Origin: DATATB01 sp036268995 | GTDB lineage: Bacteria > Planctomycetota > Planctomycetia > Pirellulales > PNKZ01 | NCBI GenBank assembly: GCA_036268995.1 | Contig: DATATB010000163.1 | Span: forward strand, 1-64,000 | Direction of reading: 5' to 3' | Length of the DNA: 64,000 bases | Shown: positions 16,854 through 25,750 of the stretch, piece by piece | Numbering within the stretch: the stretch's first letter is position 1 | Layout: every line of letters begins with the position of its first letter | Notes under the pieces: generated by a model | Told to the model about the DNA's origin: nothing | The model's input: the letters and a program-made list of their open reading frames with translations, nothing else | Databases searched by the model: none | Translations under genes and position numbers: made by a program

Positions 16854-18449
16854 ATGCAGGCGGGGACCGTGCGCATCCTGCTTGTCGAGGATGACGAAGA
16901 CGATTGTCTTCTGATCCGAGACATGCTGGCCGAAATCAAGGGACGCACCTTCGAGCTGGAGTGGATCAACTCCTACGCCGCCGGGCTGGAGCGCATTCTC
17001 GAAGCCCGCCACGACGTCTACTTGCTCGACTATCGCCTGGGCGCCGAGACGGGGCTCGACCTGCTGCGCGCGGCGGTGATCGGCGGCTCGACGGCGCCGC
17101 TAATTCTGATCACCGGCGAGGGCGACGAGACCATCGACTGGGAGGCCATGCGCGCCGGCGCCGCCGACTATCTGATGAAGGGCCACTTCGACGCGGCGCT
17201 GCTGGATCGCGCCATCCGCTATTCCATCGAGCGCAAACGATCGGAAGAAGCGCTGCGCAAAGCTCACGAGCTGCTCGAGGACCGCGTCCGCGCCCGCACC
17301 GCCGAGCTATCCGAAGCCAATCAGATGCTGGCCGAAAGCGACCGCCGCAAGGACGAATTCCTGGCCATGCTGGCCCACGAGCTGCGAAACCCGCTGGCGC
17401 CGATTCGCAACGCCGTCGAGCTGATGCGGCTGCGCGGGGCCGACGAGCCCGACTTGCAGTGGGCCCGCGACATCATCGAGCGGCAGGTCCAGCACATGAC
17501 GCGGCTGGTTAACGATCTGCTCGAGGTGTCCCGCATCACGCGCGGCAAAGTGGTGCTGCAAAAAGAAGTGCTCAACGTAGCGGCCGTCATGGGCCGGGCG
17601 GCCGAGACCAGCCGGCCGCACATCGAAGTTCGGCGGCAGAATCTTACGGTCTCGTTTCCACCCGAGCCGGCGTTTCTCGAAGGGGACATGACCCGGCTGG
17701 CCCAAATCTTGGGCAATCTCCTGAACAATGCCGCCAAGTTCACGCCCGAAGAAGGCCAGGTGCAACTTTCCGCCCGCGTGGAAGGGGCGGAAATCGTCTT
17801 TCGGGTCCGCGACACCGGCATCGGCATTGCGCCCGAAATGCTGCGCCGGGTCTTCGACTTGTTCGTCCAGGTCGACAATTCGCTCGATCGGTCGCAGGGC
17901 GGGTTGGGCATCGGCCTGACACTGGTTCGCAGCCTCGTGGAACTGCATGGCGGCAGCGTGCAGGTTTTCAGCGACGGCCCGGGCAGTGGCAGCGAGTTCG
18001 TCGTTCGGCTGCCCGCTTTGGCCAATCCCCTGCCCGATGCGGCCGGCGGCAATCTTTCGATGAGCGGCGACCGTGGGCCGCCGCAGCGACGCATCCTGGT
18101 CGTCGACGACAATGTCGACTCGGCCGAGAGCCTCGCCATGGTGCTGCGCGTCACCGGGCACCAGGTGCGCACGGCACACGACGGCGCCGAGGCCTTGGAA
18201 GTGGCCGCTCAGTTCGCCCCGGAAATTGTGCTGCTCGACATCGGGCTGCCCAAGATGAATGGCTACGAAGTCGCCCGCGTGCTCCGCAGCCGGTATCCCG
18301 ACCGCGATATTCTGATTGTCGCCTTGACCGGTTACGGACAGGAAGAAGACCGGCGGCGCTCGCGCGAGGCCGGATTCGATCACCACCTGGTCAAGCCCGT
18401 CCAGCCGGCCGTGCTCAAGCCGCTGTTGTCCGGTGAGCGCGTATCCTGA
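16854..18449 (+). CDS. Hybrid REC-histidine kinase-REC
   Basis: 531 aa from the ATG at 16854, chosen because AGGAG (16840-16844) lies 9 bases before it; the in-frame ATG at 16845 touches that site. The N-terminal receiver has LLVEDDEDD, D59 (VYLLDYRLG), T87 and K109 (LMKGH). A coiled linker is followed by HisKA with H175 (AMLAHELRNPLAPIRNAVEL) and an ATPase domain (ILGNLLNNAAKFTPEEG, VRDTGIGIAPEML, FDLFVQVDNS, GGLGIGLTLVRSLVELHGG). A second receiver runs from about 405 to the end (RILVVDDNVDS, IVLLDIGLPKMNGYEVA, VALTGYG, LVKPV). It is cytoplasmic and probably a phosphorelay hub. It closes the signalling island and has no DNA-binding output. Confidence 0.93.
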   Translation: MQAGTVRILLVEDDEDDCLLIRDMLAEIKGRTFELEWINSYAAGLERILEARHDVYLLDYRLGAETGLDLLRAAVIGGSTAPLILITGEGDETIDWEAMRAGAADYLMKGHFDAALLDRAIRYSIERKRSEEALRKAHELLEDRVRARTAELSEANQMLAESDRRKDEFLAMLAHELRNPLAPIRNAVELMRLRGADEPDLQWARDIIERQVQHMTRLVNDLLEVSRITRGKVVLQKEVLNVAAVMGRAAETSRPHIEVRRQNLTVSFPPEPAFLEGDMTRLAQILGNLLNNAAKFTPEEGQVQLSARVEGAEIVFRVRDTGIGIAPEMLRRVFDLFVQVDNSLDRSQGGLGIGLTLVRSLVELHGGSVQVFSDGPGSGSEFVVRLPALANPLPDAAGGNLSMSGDRGPPQRRILVVDDNVDSAESLAMVLRVTGHQVRTAHDGAEALEVAAQFAPEIVLLDIGLPKMNGYEVARVLRSRYPDRDILIVALTGYGQEEDRRRSREAGFDHHLVKPVQPAVLKPLLSGERVS

Positions 18450-18470
18450 CGGTCGCCGCCGCCGTCTCTA

Positions 18471-18494
18471 TAAAGCCACGACCGCTGGTCGCGG
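18471..18494 (+). repeat. Diverged copy of the korA-korB hairpin
   Basis: TAAAGCCACGACC, GCT, GGTCGCGG folds with one A-C mismatch. It resembles the perfect hairpin at 3529-3553 (AAGCCGCGACC/GGTCGCGGCTT). It is located 21 bases after the hybrid-kinase stop. Confidence 0.45.
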
Positions 18495-18635
18495 GGCCGC
18501 GTTCCAGCTAAATCGAACGCTTTTGGCCCCCCTTTTGCAAGACCACGGAGGGGGAGCTACCCACACTGCGGTAATTTGCTAGCATACGCGGTGCGGTTTC
18601 GAAGCAAACGTTTCCTTTGGGAAGGTAGTCACAAC

Positions 18636-19100
18636 ATGGCGCGTCAGGAATCGGCAAAAGTCACCCGGGATGAACTGATCCGACTGCTGAACGAGGATTT
18701 GGCCCGCGAGTACCAGGCGATCATCGCATACGTCAATTACAGCCAGGTGCTCAAAGGGGCAGCCTACATGAACATCGCGGCCGAACTCGAAGTCCACGCC
18801 GCCGAAGAACTGGCGCACGCGCTGAAAATCGCGCAGCAGATCGACTACCTCGGCGGCATGCCCACCGTGAAGCCCAAGCCGGTCAAGACTTCGAAAAAGG
18901 CCGAAGAAATGCTCCGCTTCGACTTGGACAACGAGATGGAGACCATCGCCAACTACCGCGTGCGCATTCGCCAGGCCGAAGCGCTGGAAGAATACGCCTT
19001 GTGCGAAATTCTGCGCGATATCGTCATGCAGGAACAAGAGCACGCGATCGATCTGGCCACGGCCTTGGGGATCGACGTGCCCGAGACACCAAAGGTGTAA
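18636..19100 (+). CDS. Ferritin-like / bacterioferritin-type protein
   Basis: 154 aa from the ATG at 18636, preceded by GGGAAGG; upstream in-frame residues from 18576 look non-coding. It is a four-helix bundle with diiron-type ligands in ferritin order: E25 (LAREYQAIIAY), E58 with H61 (AAEELAHA), acidic residues at about 100-102 (DNEMETIANY), and E133 with H136 (MQEQEHAIDL). It most resembles bacterioferritin or ferritin-like (DUF892/Bfr-type) proteins that oxidise and store iron or protect against peroxide. There is no obvious haem-ligand Met in the Bfr position, so I do not call it Bfr. It stands alone after the kinase island. Confidence 0.85.
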   Translation: MARQESAKVTRDELIRLLNEDLAREYQAIIAYVNYSQVLKGAAYMNIAAELEVHAAEELAHALKIAQQIDYLGGMPTVKPKPVKTSKKAEEMLRFDLDNEMETIANYRVRIRQAEALEEYALCEILRDIVMQEQEHAIDLATALGIDVPETPKV

Positions 19101-19128
19101 CGCGCGCTCAAAGCACTGAGAGGACACG

Positions 19129-19317
19129 ATGAGTCAACCCACGACGCAACATCCCCGCGGGCATCACCGGTTCAACCTGCGGAACCTGATGTCGCGGCAG
19201 CCGCTGGGCCTGCCCATGTTCGAGGTGCTGTGGGGCGTGCTGTTTTTCCTGGGCATCACGGCCGCGTTGGCACTAGCCATTTGGAGCTCGCTCGCAACCG
19301 GCCCCGTGCCCAAGTGA
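19129..19317 (+). CDS. Small single-helix membrane protein
   Basis: 62 aa. A His/Arg-rich cytoplasmic start (MSQPTTQHPRGHHRF) is followed by a transmembrane helix at about 33-53 (VLWGVLFFLGITAALALAIW). AGAGGA lies 5 bases before the ATG. It follows the ferritin-like gene by 28 bases and is likely co-transcribed. I recognise no family. Confidence 0.7.
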   Translation: MSQPTTQHPRGHHRFNLRNLMSRQPLGLPMFEVLWGVLFFLGITAALALAIWSSLATGPVPK

Positions 19318-19375
19318 CCGGCCGGCGGGCGAACGTTTAGCGAACGTGGCCCTGGACAGTACGACGCCGCAAACA

Positions 19376-19419
19376 TTTTTTCTATAGCCCAGTCCCTTCA
19401 GGGCTGGGCTATAGAAAAA
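19376..19419. terminator. 16-base perfect inverted repeat with A/T ends
   Basis: TTTTTCTATAGCCCAG pairs with the arm that ends CTATAGAAAAA; a TCCCTTCAGGG core adds a further CCC/GGG stem. It is located between the convergent small membrane gene and the leucine-rich-repeat gene. The U tract is upstream on each strand, so it is not a textbook terminator, but its site fits a shared 3'-end structure or a REP-like repeat. Confidence 0.55.
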
Positions 19420-19463
19420 CGGCTGCCAAGGTGCATTCTTGTGTGGCTCACAGACCCGCGACC

Positions 19464-20219
19464 CTAGCGGCCGATCTTGACTTTCGGTAGCGCTTTTTGG
19501 ATGCGCTTGATGCCGGCGTCGGTGACGCGCGTGCCGGCGACTCCCAATTCGCGCAAATGTTTGAGACTTTCCAGCTGCGCAAGCCCGTGGTCGCTCACTG
19601 CGGTGCCGTCCAAAGCGAGTTCTTCGAGCTTGTCCAATCCGGCGATCGCCGCCAGCCCTTTGTCGCCGATTTTCGTATTTGCCAACGAGAGCTGCCGCAG
19701 CGCGTGCAGGTCTTTGAGATTGGCAAGCCCGGCATCGGTAACCCGGGTTGAACTGAGCGACAGATCATCCAGCCGCACGAGCCCGGCGATGAACTTCAGC
19801 CCCTCGTCGCCGATTTGGGTATTGTCCAGGTACAGGGCTTCGAGCCGCACCAGGCGTTCCAGGTGGGCCGCGCCGATATCGGTGATCTTCGTATCATCCA
19901 GAAACAGAGATTCCAGGCCGGTAAGCCCGTTGAGATATGCCACGCCGAGGTCCGTGATCGGCGTGCCGTGCAGGTTGAGTTCCTGCAGGCTGGTCAGTTC
20001 GGCGAGCTCTTCCAGGTCGTCATCGGTGACCGAGCTTTCGCTGAGATCAATCTGCGTGAGCGCCAGCCGGTAATGCCCGCTCAGCCGCTCGACCATGCCA
20101 ATGGCCTGGACCTGCTTCGAGGCTTTGTCCGTCGCGGGCTTGCCGGCCGGTTCGTCAGCAACCGCCCAGACTGCCAGGCCGCCACACAGCAATACCGCCA
20201 GCCATCCGCTCCGTTTCAT
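19464..20219 (-). CDS. Secreted leucine-rich-repeat protein
   Basis: 251 aa from the ATG at 20219, which begins a signal peptide (MKRSGWLAVLLCGGLAVWAV, cleavage probably just after AVA). Then come about eight repeats of 24 residues with the frame L-x2-L-x-L-x2-T-x-I/V-T/S-D-x-G-L-x2-L, for example LQELNLHGTPITDLGVAYL and LEALYLDNTQIGDEGLKFI. The 24-residue period and the TD-x-GL core are typical of planctomycete secreted LRR proteins, whose partners are unknown. It is convergent with the small membrane gene and divergent from the helicase gene, with a repeat in the divergent gap. Confidence 0.88.
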   Translation of the reverse strand: MKRSGWLAVLLCGGLAVWAVADEPAGKPATDKASKQVQAIGMVERLSGHYRLALTQIDLSESSVTDDDLEELAELTSLQELNLHGTPITDLGVAYLNGLTGLESLFLDDTKITDIGAAHLERLVRLEALYLDNTQIGDEGLKFIAGLVRLDDLSLSSTRVTDAGLANLKDLHALRQLSLANTKIGDKGLAAIAGLDKLEELALDGTAVSDHGLAQLESLKHLRELGVAGTRVTDAGIKRIQKALPKVKIGR

Positions 20220-20330
20220 CGTTGGCCCCCGCAGCGCACAGCGCTCGTTGAAAGGATCTCGCCGGCCCAAAATCGGCAGTGGCTATTGTGGTTGGCCGCT
20301 AAGTGGAATGCAAACGCCGACCAGAAGGAT

Positions 20331-20390
20331 GTCCGTTGTCCGTAGCCCGCACGCAAGCAACTGACAACTGACCACGGACAACTGACGACC
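20331..20390. repeat. GTTGTCCGT inverted repeat in divergent gap
   Basis: GTTGTCCGT (20335-20343) and ACGGACAAC (20374-20382) face each other, with additional GACAACTG phrases. It is the same family as 451-472. It lies between the LRR and helicase genes and may overlap their promoters. Confidence 0.5.
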
Positions 20391-20466
20391 CCCGACTTTT
20401 CCGCCCCGGGCCGGCGGCCGGCGCCTATAATCACCAAGACTATTAGAGCCCGGCCTGCGGAAGTCC

Positions 20467-23400
20467 ATGCGTTCGCTTGCACAACTCCAGGCGGAGATTC
20501 TCGAGGCCTGGCGGCCCGACCAGCATCGTTTGCGCCGGCAATGGCGGTCGATTTCCCAAGCCCAGAAGGCCGGTCGGCCTTACGACCGCAACCTGGCTCG
20601 GCTGATCGAGGGTCTCGAGCGCTCGCAGGCCGTTCGCCGCACCCGCGCGGCCCGTTTGCCGCGCGTCGTTTTTCCGCCCGAGCTGCCGATCACCGCTCGG
20701 CGTGACGAAATCCGCTCCGCGATCGAGCGGCACCAGGTCGTGGTCGTCTGCGGCGAAACCGGCTCGGGCAAGAGCACACAGTTGCCCAAAATCTGCCTGG
20801 AACTTGGCCGCGGCATCGACGGCTATATCGGCCACACGCAGCCCCGGCGGATTGCCGCCCGCTCGGTCGCCGCGCGCATTGCGATCGAGCTGGGCACGCC
20901 GCTGGGGCACGATGTCGGCTTCAAAATCCGCTTCACCGACGCCACGCAGCCGGGCACGTATCTCAAGCTCATGACCGACGGCATTCTGCTGGCCGAGTCG
21001 CAAGCCGATCGGCTGCTCAGCCAGTACGACACGCTAATCATCGACGAAGCGCACGAGCGGTCGCTGAACATCGACTTTCTATTGGGCTATCTCAAACGGC
21101 TGCTACCCAGCCGCAGCGATTTGAAGGTCATCGTCACTTCCGCCACGATCGACGCCGAGCGTTTTGCCCGGCATTTTGCCGACATCTGCGGCGAAGTGCC
21201 GGTGATCGAAGTTTCCGGACGCGCGTGGCCGGTAGAAGTCCGCTATCGGCCGCCGGCCATCGGCACCGACTCGCCCGAGCCGGACGTGCAGCAGGCCGTG
21301 CTCGCGGCCATCGACGAAGTGTCACGGCTCGATCGTGGCGACGTGCTCATTTTCATGCCGACCGAGCAGGATATCCATGCCACGGCCAAGGCCCTGCGCG
21401 GCCGCGGCTCCCCCGGAAATTCCAGCGGGCAGCCGGACGAAATCGTTCCGCTGTATGCCCGGCTGGCCGGCGCCGAGCAGAATCGGATCTTCCAGCCGCA
21501 TGCCGGTCGACGGATCGTCATCGCCACGAATGTGGCCGAGTCGTCGCTGACCGTGCCCGGCATTCGCTACGTGATCGACACGGGCACGGCCCGCATCAGC
21601 CGCTACTCCAGCCGTCAGAAGGTGCAGCGGCTGCCGATCGAGCCCGTCTCGCGCGCTTCGGCCGACCAGCGCAAAGGGCGCTGCGGCCGCATTGGGCCGG
21701 GCGTGTGCATCCGGTTGTACAGCCACGAGGACTACGGGGCGCGCGAAGCTTACACGCCGCCCGAAATCCAGCGCAGCAACCTGGCCGCCGTGATCCTGCA
21801 AGCCAAATCATTGGGCTTCGGCCGGATCGAAGATTTTCCGTTCATGGATCCGCCCCGGCCCGAGAGCGTGCGCGACGGCTATCGGACGCTGTTCGAGTTG
21901 GGCGCCATCGACGAGCGGCAAGAGCTCACGGCCTTGGGGCGCTCGCTGGCCCGGCTGCCGGTGGATCCGCGCATTGGCCGCATGATTCTGGCAAGTGTGG
22001 ACGAAGGCTGCCTGGAGCCGATTCTGGTGATTGCCTCGGCGTTATCCGTGCAGGATCCGCGCGATCGGCCGTCCGGGCGCGAGCAGGCCGCCGACGACAG
22101 TCACGCCCGCTGGGCCGACGAACAATCCGACTTCCTCGCCTATCTCAAGCTGTGGGAATTTTATCACGAGCTCAAACAGCAACTCTCGCGCAGCCGGCTG
22201 CGCCAGGCTTGCCAGCAGAATTTTCTGTCGTTCAACCGCATGCGCGAATGGCTCGACGTGCACCGTCAGCTCTTGAAGATCACGGCCCAAAGCGGTTTGG
22301 CTTCCCAGCCGCGCCCCGCCGGCTATGACGCGATCCATCGAGCCCTGCTCGTGGGCCTGCTCTCCAACGTTGCGCTGCGCAGCGACCGGCATCAGTACAC
22401 GGCCGCGCTAGGGCTCAAAGCATTTCTCTGGCCGGGTTCGGCCGCCTTCGAAAAGCGTCCGAAATGGATCGTGGCCGGCGAAATGCTGGAGACCAACCGC
22501 CGGTACTTGCGCACCGTGGCCCGCATCTCGCCCGGCTGGATCGAATCGCTCGCCCCGCATCTGGTGCAGCGCTCGCACAGCGAGCCGCATTGGGATCCAG
22601 TGGCCGGCTCGGCCATGATCTTTGAGCGAGTCACGCTGTTCGGTTTGCCGGTGGTCCGGCGACGGCGCACGCCGCTGGCGCCGATCGATCCGGCACACGC
22701 CCGGCAATTGTTCATCACGCATGGCCTGGTGCGCGGTGGATACAACCGCCGGGCCCGGTTTCTGGAGCACAATCAGCAGTTGCTCGCCGAGTTGCAAGAG
22801 TTGCAGCGCCGCTCGCGCCGGCACGATTATCTGCGATCGGCCGAGGCCCGCTACGAATTCTACGATGCACGGATTGCCGCCGACGTCTGCGACGGTCCCG
22901 GCTTCGAACGCTGGCGGCGACAGGCCGAACAGCACGACCGGCATCTGCTGTTCATGCGGCCCGAGCACTTGCTCGCGCAACCGGCGGCGCCGGTCGAGCG
23001 CAGCCAGTTTCCAGACACGATCACGATCGGGCGGATGGATTTGCCGCTGGAATATCGCTTTGCTCCCAGCACCGAGCAGGACGGCCTGACGGTCACGGTG
23101 CCGCAGGAATTGTTCGGGCAGCTCGATCCCGTGCGGATGGAGTGGCTCGTGCCTGGCTGGCTGGAGGAAAAGGTCGTGGCCCTGCTGCGATCGCTGCCGA
23201 AGTCGGTTCGCACGGAGTTTGTGCCGGCCCCGGACGTGGCCCACCGCGTGGCGTCGCAGTTGCATTTTGGCGAGGGCTCGCTCACCACGGCACTGGCTCG
23301 CGAACTGTCAGTATTGGGTGGCCAACTGGTGCGGCCCGAAATGTTTCGTCCGGAGCGGATCCCGGAACATTTGAAAATGCGCGTGCGCGTGATCGACTCC

Positions 23401-24375
23401 GGCGGCCGCACCGTGATGGCCGGCCGCGATCTGCGGCAATTGCGCGCCCGGCTGATGACCGAGCACACGTTGGACCTGTCGACTATCGAGCATCCGCTGT
23501 GGCGGCGTGAAGGGTTGACCGACTGGGAGTTTCCCGATCTGCCCGAGCAAGTCGAGGTCGGGCGGCACGGTATCCAATTGCTGGGTTACCCGGCCATCGT
23601 CGACCGCGGACGCTCGGTGGCATTGGAGCTGTGTCCTTCGTTCGCGGCCGCCGAACACGAATCGCGCGCGGGTCTGCGCCGGCTGTTCATGCTGGCCAGC
23701 GATCGGCAACTGCGAACGCAGGTGGATTGGCTGCCGAACTTGCAGCAGCTCGAACTTTATGCCTCGCCGATCCTGGGCCCCGACGAGTTTCGCACGCAAT
23801 TGGCCGAGTTGATTGCCGATCGCGCATTCCTGGGCGATCAATCGCTGCCGCGCACGGCCGACGATTTTCAGGCTCGCCGCCAGCAGGCCGACGAGCGCAT
23901 CGGCGTGGCCGTGCAGGACGTATTGCAACTCGTCCGCCCGCTGCTCGAAGCATTCCATCGGGCCCGGCTGGCCCTGGAAGGGGCCACGAATTGGCAGTGG
24001 CGCTACGCCGTGGTCGACGTGCGGGGGCAACTTGAAGAACTTTTTCCCGCGAGTTTTCTCACGCACACGCCCTGGCATTGGCTCCAACATTATCCGCGCT
24101 ATCTGCGGGCCATCGTCGAGCGGTTTGATAAGCTGGCCACGGGCGGGCTGCCGCGCGATCGGCAACTGTTCGAGCAGGTCGGCCCACACTGGGACGCCTA
24201 TCGCGAGCTGGCGCGGCAACCGCGGATCGAGCAGGGCGTCGATCCGGAGTTGGAGCGCTATCGCTGGCTGATCGAAGAGTATCGGGTCTCGCTATTTGCC
24301 CAATCGTTGGGAACCGCCGAGACTGTCTCCGACAAGCGCCTGGATGAGCAGTGGCTGAAGGTACGGAAATTCTGA
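20467..24375 (+). CDS. hrpA: ATP-dependent RNA helicase, HrpA type
   Basis: 1302 aa, the length of HrpA. DEAH-box helicase motifs are Walker A GETGSGKST (96-104), TQPRRIAARSVA (motif Ia), DEAH (193-196), SAT (225-227), IVIATNVAESSLTVPGIRYVID (motif V) and QRKGRCGRIGPGVCIRLY (motif VI). HA2/OB-like segments follow (DPPRPESVRDGYRTLFELGAI), and the long C-terminal DUF3418-type region typical of HrpA starts around 690. The family unwinds RNA and takes part in mRNA processing or ribosome rescue. The protein is cytoplasmic. The MFS gene starts 14 bases after the stop, but a functional link is unlikely. Confidence 0.93.
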   Translation: MRSLAQLQAEILEAWRPDQHRLRRQWRSISQAQKAGRPYDRNLARLIEGLERSQAVRRTRAARLPRVVFPPELPITARRDEIRSAIERHQVVVVCGETGSGKSTQLPKICLELGRGIDGYIGHTQPRRIAARSVAARIAIELGTPLGHDVGFKIRFTDATQPGTYLKLMTDGILLAESQADRLLSQYDTLIIDEAHERSLNIDFLLGYLKRLLPSRSDLKVIVTSATIDAERFARHFADICGEVPVIEVSGRAWPVEVRYRPPAIGTDSPEPDVQQAVLAAIDEVSRLDRGDVLIFMPTEQDIHATAKALRGRGSPGNSSGQPDEIVPLYARLAGAEQNRIFQPHAGRRIVIATNVAESSLTVPGIRYVIDTGTARISRYSSRQKVQRLPIEPVSRASADQRKGRCGRIGPGVCIRLYSHEDYGAREAYTPPEIQRSNLAAVILQAKSLGFGRIEDFPFMDPPRPESVRDGYRTLFELGAIDERQELTALGRSLARLPVDPRIGRMILASVDEGCLEPILVIASALSVQDPRDRPSGREQAADDSHARWADEQSDFLAYLKLWEFYHELKQQLSRSRLRQACQQNFLSFNRMREWLDVHRQLLKITAQSGLASQPRPAGYDAIHRALLVGLLSNVALRSDRHQYTAALGLKAFLWPGSAAFEKRPKWIVAGEMLETNRRYLRTVARISPGWIESLAPHLVQRSHSEPHWDPVAGSAMIFERVTLFGLPVVRRRRTPLAPIDPAHARQLFITHGLVRGGYNRRARFLEHNQQLLAELQELQRRSRRHDYLRSAEARYEFYDARIAADVCDGPGFERWRRQAEQHDRHLLFMRPEHLLAQPAAPVERSQFPDTITIGRMDLPLEYRFAPSTEQDGLTVTVPQELFGQLDPVRMEWLVPGWLEEKVVALLRSLPKSVRTEFVPAPDVAHRVASQLHFGEGSLTTALARELSVLGGQLVRPEMFRPERIPEHLKMRVRVIDSGGRTVMAGRDLRQLRARLMTEHTLDLSTIEHPLWRREGLTDWEFPDLPEQVEVGRHGIQLLGYPAIVDRGRSVALELCPSFAAAEHESRAGLRRLFMLASDRQLRTQVDWLPNLQQLELYASPILGPDEFRTQLAELIADRAFLGDQSLPRTADDFQARRQQADERIGVAVQDVLQLVRPLLEAFHRARLALEGATNWQWRYAVVDVRGQLEELFPASFLTHTPWHWLQHYPRYLRAIVERFDKLATGGLPRDRQLFEQVGPHWDAYRELARQPRIEQGVDPELERYRWLIEEYRVSLFAQSLGTAETVSDKRLDEQWLKVRKF

Positions 24376-24389
24376 GCGGACGGTAATGC

Positions 24390-25694
24390 ATGACGCTTCA
24401 ATCGTTCGCCCGGTCGCTGGCGCACCGCAACTATCGGTTGTTTTTTGCCGGCCAGGGCATTTCGCTGATTGGCACCTGGATGCAACAGGTGGCGCTCGGC
24501 TGGCTGGTCTACGATCTCACCCATTCGCCGTTCTGGCTGGGCGTCGTCGGCTTTTGCGGCCAGATCCCCGGCTTCTTCATCGCGCCGGTAGCCGGCGTGA
24601 TGAGCGACCGCTGGAATTTGCGAAAAACCCTGCTGGTCACGCAGAGCGCCGCCCTGCTCCAGGCCGCCATGTTGGCCATTCTGGATGCGACCGGCACGAT
24701 CGCCATTTGGCAGATTGTGCCGCTGAGCCTGTTCTCGGGCATCATCAATGCCTTCGATATGCCGGCCCGGCAGGCTTTTTTGGTGCACATGGTCGACCGC
24801 AAGGAAGATTTGCCCAATGCCATCGCCTTGAACTCGTCGATCGTTAACGGCACGCGGCTGATTGGCCCGTCGGCCGCCGGCATGCTCATCAAGTTGACCG
24901 GCGAGGCCACGTGCTTTCTGCTCAATGCACTGAGTTATCTGGCCGTCATCTGGGCCTTGTGGGCCATGCGCGTCGCGCCGCGGCAAACCCAAATGCGGCA
25001 CGAGCACGTCTGGCAAGGCCTGCGCTCCGGCCTGGGATATGCCTTCGGCTTTGCGCCGATCCGCGAAATCCTGTTGCTGCTGGCCCTGATCAGCCTGGCG
25101 GGCATGCCGCTGAGCGTGCTGATGCCGGTGTTCGCTCACGAGATTTTGCACGGCGGTGCCGACACGTTCGGCTATCTGACCGGGGCCTCAGGCGTGGGGG
25201 CACTGGCTGCCGCCCTGTATCTGGCATCGCGATCCACCGTTCTGGGGCTCGGACGCCACCTTGGCTTGGCCGCGACCGGGCTGGGGCTGGCGATGATCGG
25301 CTTTTCGCTCTCCCGCGAACTCGGATTTTCGCTCGGCCTGTTGCTTTTGACCGGATATTGCATGATGCTCGGAATGGCGGCCAGCAACACGCTGTTGCAA
25401 ACCATTGTCGATGAAGACAAGCGGGGACGCGTGATGGGACTCTATTCGACCGCGTTCATGGGCGTGGCTCCCGTGGGCAGCCTGTTGGCCGGACTGTTGG
25501 CCGACGCACTGGGTGCACCGGCCGCGGTGCGCGTCTGCGGGCTGCTGTGTTGCGCCGGCGGCATCGCCTTTGCCCTGCGGTTGCCCGCCTTGCGCGACCA
25601 GGTCCGGCCGATCTACGCCCGCATGGGCATCATTCCCGAAATTGCGGCCGGCATCCAGGTCTCGACGCAACTTCGCGTGCCGCCGGAACAATAA
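24390..25694 (+). CDS. MFS exporter (EntS/MFS_3-like)
   Basis: 434 aa with about 12 hydrophobic segments. It opens FARSLAHRNYRLFFAGQGISLIGTWMQQVALGWLVYDL, the hallmark of the MFS_3 (EntS-like) group, and has the loop 2-3 motif GVMSDRWNLRK. It later has PARQAFLVHMV and SSIVNGTRLIGPSAAG. Members export siderophores, drugs or other small molecules by proton antiport. The next gene encodes a HlyD-like lipoprotein, so the two may form an efflux pair, although MFS_3 proteins normally need no adaptor. No regulator is adjacent. Confidence 0.9.
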   Translation: MTLQSFARSLAHRNYRLFFAGQGISLIGTWMQQVALGWLVYDLTHSPFWLGVVGFCGQIPGFFIAPVAGVMSDRWNLRKTLLVTQSAALLQAAMLAILDATGTIAIWQIVPLSLFSGIINAFDMPARQAFLVHMVDRKEDLPNAIALNSSIVNGTRLIGPSAAGMLIKLTGEATCFLLNALSYLAVIWALWAMRVAPRQTQMRHEHVWQGLRSGLGYAFGFAPIREILLLLALISLAGMPLSVLMPVFAHEILHGGADTFGYLTGASGVGALAAALYLASRSTVLGLGRHLGLAATGLGLAMIGFSLSRELGFSLGLLLLTGYCMMLGMAASNTLLQTIVDEDKRGRVMGLYSTAFMGVAPVGSLLAGLLADALGAPAAVRVCGLLCCAGGIAFALRLPALRDQVRPIYARMGIIPEIAAGIQVSTQLRVPPEQ

Positions 25695-25750
25695 GAGGAA
25701 ATGCAGAGTGATGAGTGATGAATGATGAATCGGGGAAGGGAAGGCGGCCC

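Noticed and set aside
18576..18635. N-terminal extension of the ferritin-like protein
   Set aside because: The first 20 codons do not resemble the family; the ATG at 18636 has GGGAAGG upstream and begins a normal ferritin-like N-terminus.
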